A program made the position numbers and the translations under genes. From Reyranella humidisoli (GTDB lineage Bacteria > Pseudomonadota > Alphaproteobacteria > Reyranellales > Reyranellaceae): a stretch of DNA of 64,000 nt. A model generated the notes under the pieces. It had not been told where the DNA came from. It saw only the letters and a program-made list of their open reading frames with translations, and searched no databases. Position 1 is the first letter of the stretch; each line of letters begins with the position of its first letter. Below are positions 62,366-64,000 of this stretch, piece after piece. Location of the stretch: contig NZ_JAHOPB010000001.1 of NCBI RefSeq assembly GCF_019039055.1, positions 2,330,001-2,394,000 on the forward strand, written 5' to 3'.

Positions 62366-62483
62366 GGCCGGACGAAAAGAATTCGCCCCTTCCTCCCGCC
62401 GACAGGCCGGGTGTAGCCTGATCCCGCAGCTGGCCCGGATGGATTGAAATCCACGAGATGGCGCAGTCTGCGGAGGAAACATC

Positions 62484-63461
62484 ATGAAGATTCGCCGCCG
62501 CACGTTCGTGCATCTGGCTGTGGGCTCTGCTGCATTGCCCGCGGCCTCAAGTGTAGCGCTTGCCCAAGCCTATCCCTCGAAGCCCGCCCGCATCCTCGTC
62601 GGCTTTCCGGCCGGTGGGGCGACCGACATCCAGGCACGCCTGGCGGCCGAATGGCTGACCGAGCGCCTTGGGCAGCAATTCATCGTCGAGAACAAGCCCG
62701 GCGCCAGCGGCAACATCGCGACCGAGACGGTCGCAAAGGCCGCACCCGACGGCTACACGCTGCTGCAGGTCGTGACGCCGCATGCGATCAATGCCGCGCT
62801 CTATTCCAACCTTGGCTTCGACTTCATGCGCGACATCGCACCGGTCATCTGCGCCGCGCGGCTCGCCTATGTCGTCGTGGTGAATCCGTCTGTGCCGGCC
62901 GCGACGCTGCCGGAGTTCATCGCCTATGCCAAGGCCAACCCGGGCAAGATCAACTACGGCTCGGCGGGACAGGGCACGCCGCAGAACATCACCTGCGAAC
63001 TCTTCAAGATGATGACCGGGCTGAACCTCGTCCACGTGCCCTACAAGGGCGGCGCGCCGGCCGTCGCCGACCTGATCGCCGGTCACGTGCAGGTGGTCTT
63101 CGCGCCCCTTTCGGAGGCGGTTCAGCAGATCAAGGCCGGCAAGCTGCGTGCGCTCGCGGTGACGACGGCGGCGCGTCTGGACGTGCTGCCCGACGTGCCA
63201 CCGATCGCGGACTTCGTGCCGGGCTACGAGGCCAGTGGCTTCGCCGGCATCGGCGCGCCGAAGGGCACCCCGGCAGGTATCATCGAGCTGCTGAACAAGC
63301 AGCTGAATGCCGGCCTTGCCGATCCGAAGATCAGGAACCGGATCGTCGAGCTGGGCGGCACGCCGCTCGGCGGCACGCCCGCCGAATTCGCGAAGATTCT
63401 CTCGGAGGCCACCGAGAAATGGGCGAAGGTGATCAAGTTCGCCGGCATCAAGGCTGAATGA
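62484..63461 (+). CDS. Bug/TctC-family solute-binding protein
   Basis: The 325 aa receptor starts with a twin-arginine-containing signal (IRRRTFVHLAVGSA) and has YPSKPARILVGFPAGGATDI, VENKPGASGNIATETVAKAA, and LVHVPYKGGAPA, all typical of Bug receptors. No TctAB permease is nearby. It is the second Bug gene of the window (see 22393). A family D repeat follows it. Confidence 0.92.
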   Translation: MKIRRRTFVHLAVGSAALPAASSVALAQAYPSKPARILVGFPAGGATDIQARLAAEWLTERLGQQFIVENKPGASGNIATETVAKAAPDGYTLLQVVTPHAINAALYSNLGFDFMRDIAPVICAARLAYVVVVNPSVPAATLPEFIAYAKANPGKINYGSAGQGTPQNITCELFKMMTGLNLVHVPYKGGAPAVADLIAGHVQVVFAPLSEAVQQIKAGKLRALAVTTAARLDVLPDVPPIADFVPGYEASGFAGIGAPKGTPAGIIELLNKQLNAGLADPKIRNRIVELGGTPLGGTPAEFAKILSEATEKWAKVIKFAGIKAE

Positions 63462-63490
63462 TCCAGCCTCTCCGGCAGGCTATCGCCTGC

Positions 63491-63600
63491 AAGGCGAGGG
63501 TCCCTCACTTCGTTCGGGATGACACCAATCTTGGCACGGGCGCAGGCGCGCCGATGAAGAAGGGTGTGTCGTCCCGAGCCTAGCGCGGGATCTTTCGCTC
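63491..63600. repeat. palindromic intergenic repeat, family D copy 2
   Basis: GGCGAGGGTCCCTCACTTCG, TTCGGGATGACA, then GTGTCGTCCCGAGCCTAGCG and CGGGATCTTTCGC. The same plan as 17441-17553, between converging genes. Confidence 0.75.
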
Positions 63601-63617
63601 TCTCCAGACGCGAGCTG

Positions 63618-64000
63618 CTAGCGCAGCTCCGCGCAGAACTCCTGGATGCGGGTGCAGCCGTCGCGCAGGCTTGCCATGTCGGTGGCGTAGGAGATGCGGA
63701 AGTAGGGGCTCATGCCATAGGCCGCGCCCTGGACCGTGGCGACGTGCTTCTCTTCCAGCAGCGCCGTGACGAAGTCGGTGTCGTTGGTGATTTTGCGCCC
63801 GCCCCTGGTCGTCTTGCCGATGCAGCCCGCGATGTTGGGGAACACGTAGAACGCGCCTTCGGGCATGTGGCAGGTGACGCCCTTGGAGGCGCGCAGCATG
63901 GCCACGACCTCGTCGCGGCGCTTCTGGTAATCGGCGGCGCGCTCCTTCAACAGCTCCTGCGGACCGTTCAGCGCCGCGGTGGCAGCGGCCTGGCCGATCG
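63618..64000 (-). CDS. class I/II aminotransferase, C-terminal part (5' end outside window)
   Basis: The visible 127 residues are the end of an aspartate aminotransferase-like PLP enzyme: IGQAAATAALNGPQELLKER, MPEGAFYVFPNIAG and AAYGMSPYFRISYATDMASL, whose Arg in FRISYA binds the substrate carboxylate. The PLP lysine lies upstream beyond the window. The gene runs past position 64000. Confidence 0.88.
   Translation of the reverse strand, partial: IGQAAATAALNGPQELLKERAADYQKRRDEVVAMLRASKGVTCHMPEGAFYVFPNIAGCIGKTTRGGRKITNDTDFVTALLEEKHVATVQGAAYGMSPYFRISYATDMASLRDGCTRIQEFCAELR

Overview
The window reads as a high-GC alphaproteobacterial chromosome segment. It opens inside the 3' part of a 23S rRNA gene, followed by 5S rRNA and an initiator tRNA-Met, which is the usual distal end of an alphaproteobacterial rrn operon. 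The rest is densely packed, mostly metabolic genes: Bug-type solute receptors, amidohydrolases, M20 hydrolases, CoA ligases, an NdvA-like exporter and Lrp regulators. This fits a soil or plant-associated generalist of the Rhodospirillales/Reyranella or Hyphomicrobiales kind; that placement is inference from gene content and rRNA style. I see no prophage, insertion sequence, CRISPR array or plasmid-type gene.

Layout. 1-1190: rrn distal end and terminator. 1220-8403: a tight plus-strand operon (molybdopterin oxidoreductase, SDR, small GMC-partner subunit, GMC oxidoreductase, nucleotidyltransferase, MetE-like zinc protein) with no pathway I recognise. 8690-11132: TetR regulator divergent from a DUF1127 protein and a glutathione transferase, then a DUF4198 periplasmic protein. 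11248-16598: aromatic/acyl-CoA catabolism genes, an MFS transporter and a small lipoprotein. 16693-21816: carbonic anhydrase, two PLP aminotransferases, SMP-30 lactonase, GNAT. 21965-28989: RidA and Bug receptor divergent from an ADP-forming-type acyl-CoA synthetase; phenylalanine hydroxylase divergent from an Lrp regulator; threonine dehydratase-type enzyme; M20 hydrolase. 29015-33433: NdvA-like exporter and a complete NMT1/TauABC-type ABC importer. 33583-37738: Hsp70-like protein, ABC-F ATPase, luciferase-like monooxygenase.

37830-43118: a cytosine-deaminase-like amidohydrolase and HpaI aldolase divergent from aldose 1-epimerase, SDR and two membrane proteins, plausibly a sugar-oxidation module. 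43087-46912: minus-strand operon of MgtC/DUF4010, Tat-exported patatin, isochorismatase-like hydrolase and alpha/beta hydrolase. 47110-48645: phosphonate monoester hydrolase/sulfatase. 48688-53900: a homodimeric E1 2-oxoacid dehydrogenase, mtnA and MFS operon divergent from a second Lrp regulator, suggesting methionine/2-oxobutyrate metabolism. 54005-61676: PhzF, AMP-dependent CoA ligase, hydrolase/thioesterase pair, M20 peptidase, then an allantoate-amidohydrolase-type enzyme divergent from allantoinase PuuE. 61913-64000: an Rpf/lysozyme-like lipoprotein, a second Bug receptor and the 3' end of an aminotransferase gene.

Two structural themes stand out. First, every convergent gene gap larger than about 80 bp holds a long palindromic intergenic repeat (four families, A-D); two copies of family A even provide the last four codons and stop codon of unrelated genes. 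Second, several divergent pairs have clear inverted repeats between their start codons (9328-9359, 23367-23382, 26316-26359, 53380-53405, 60680-60704), which look like operators for local regulators.
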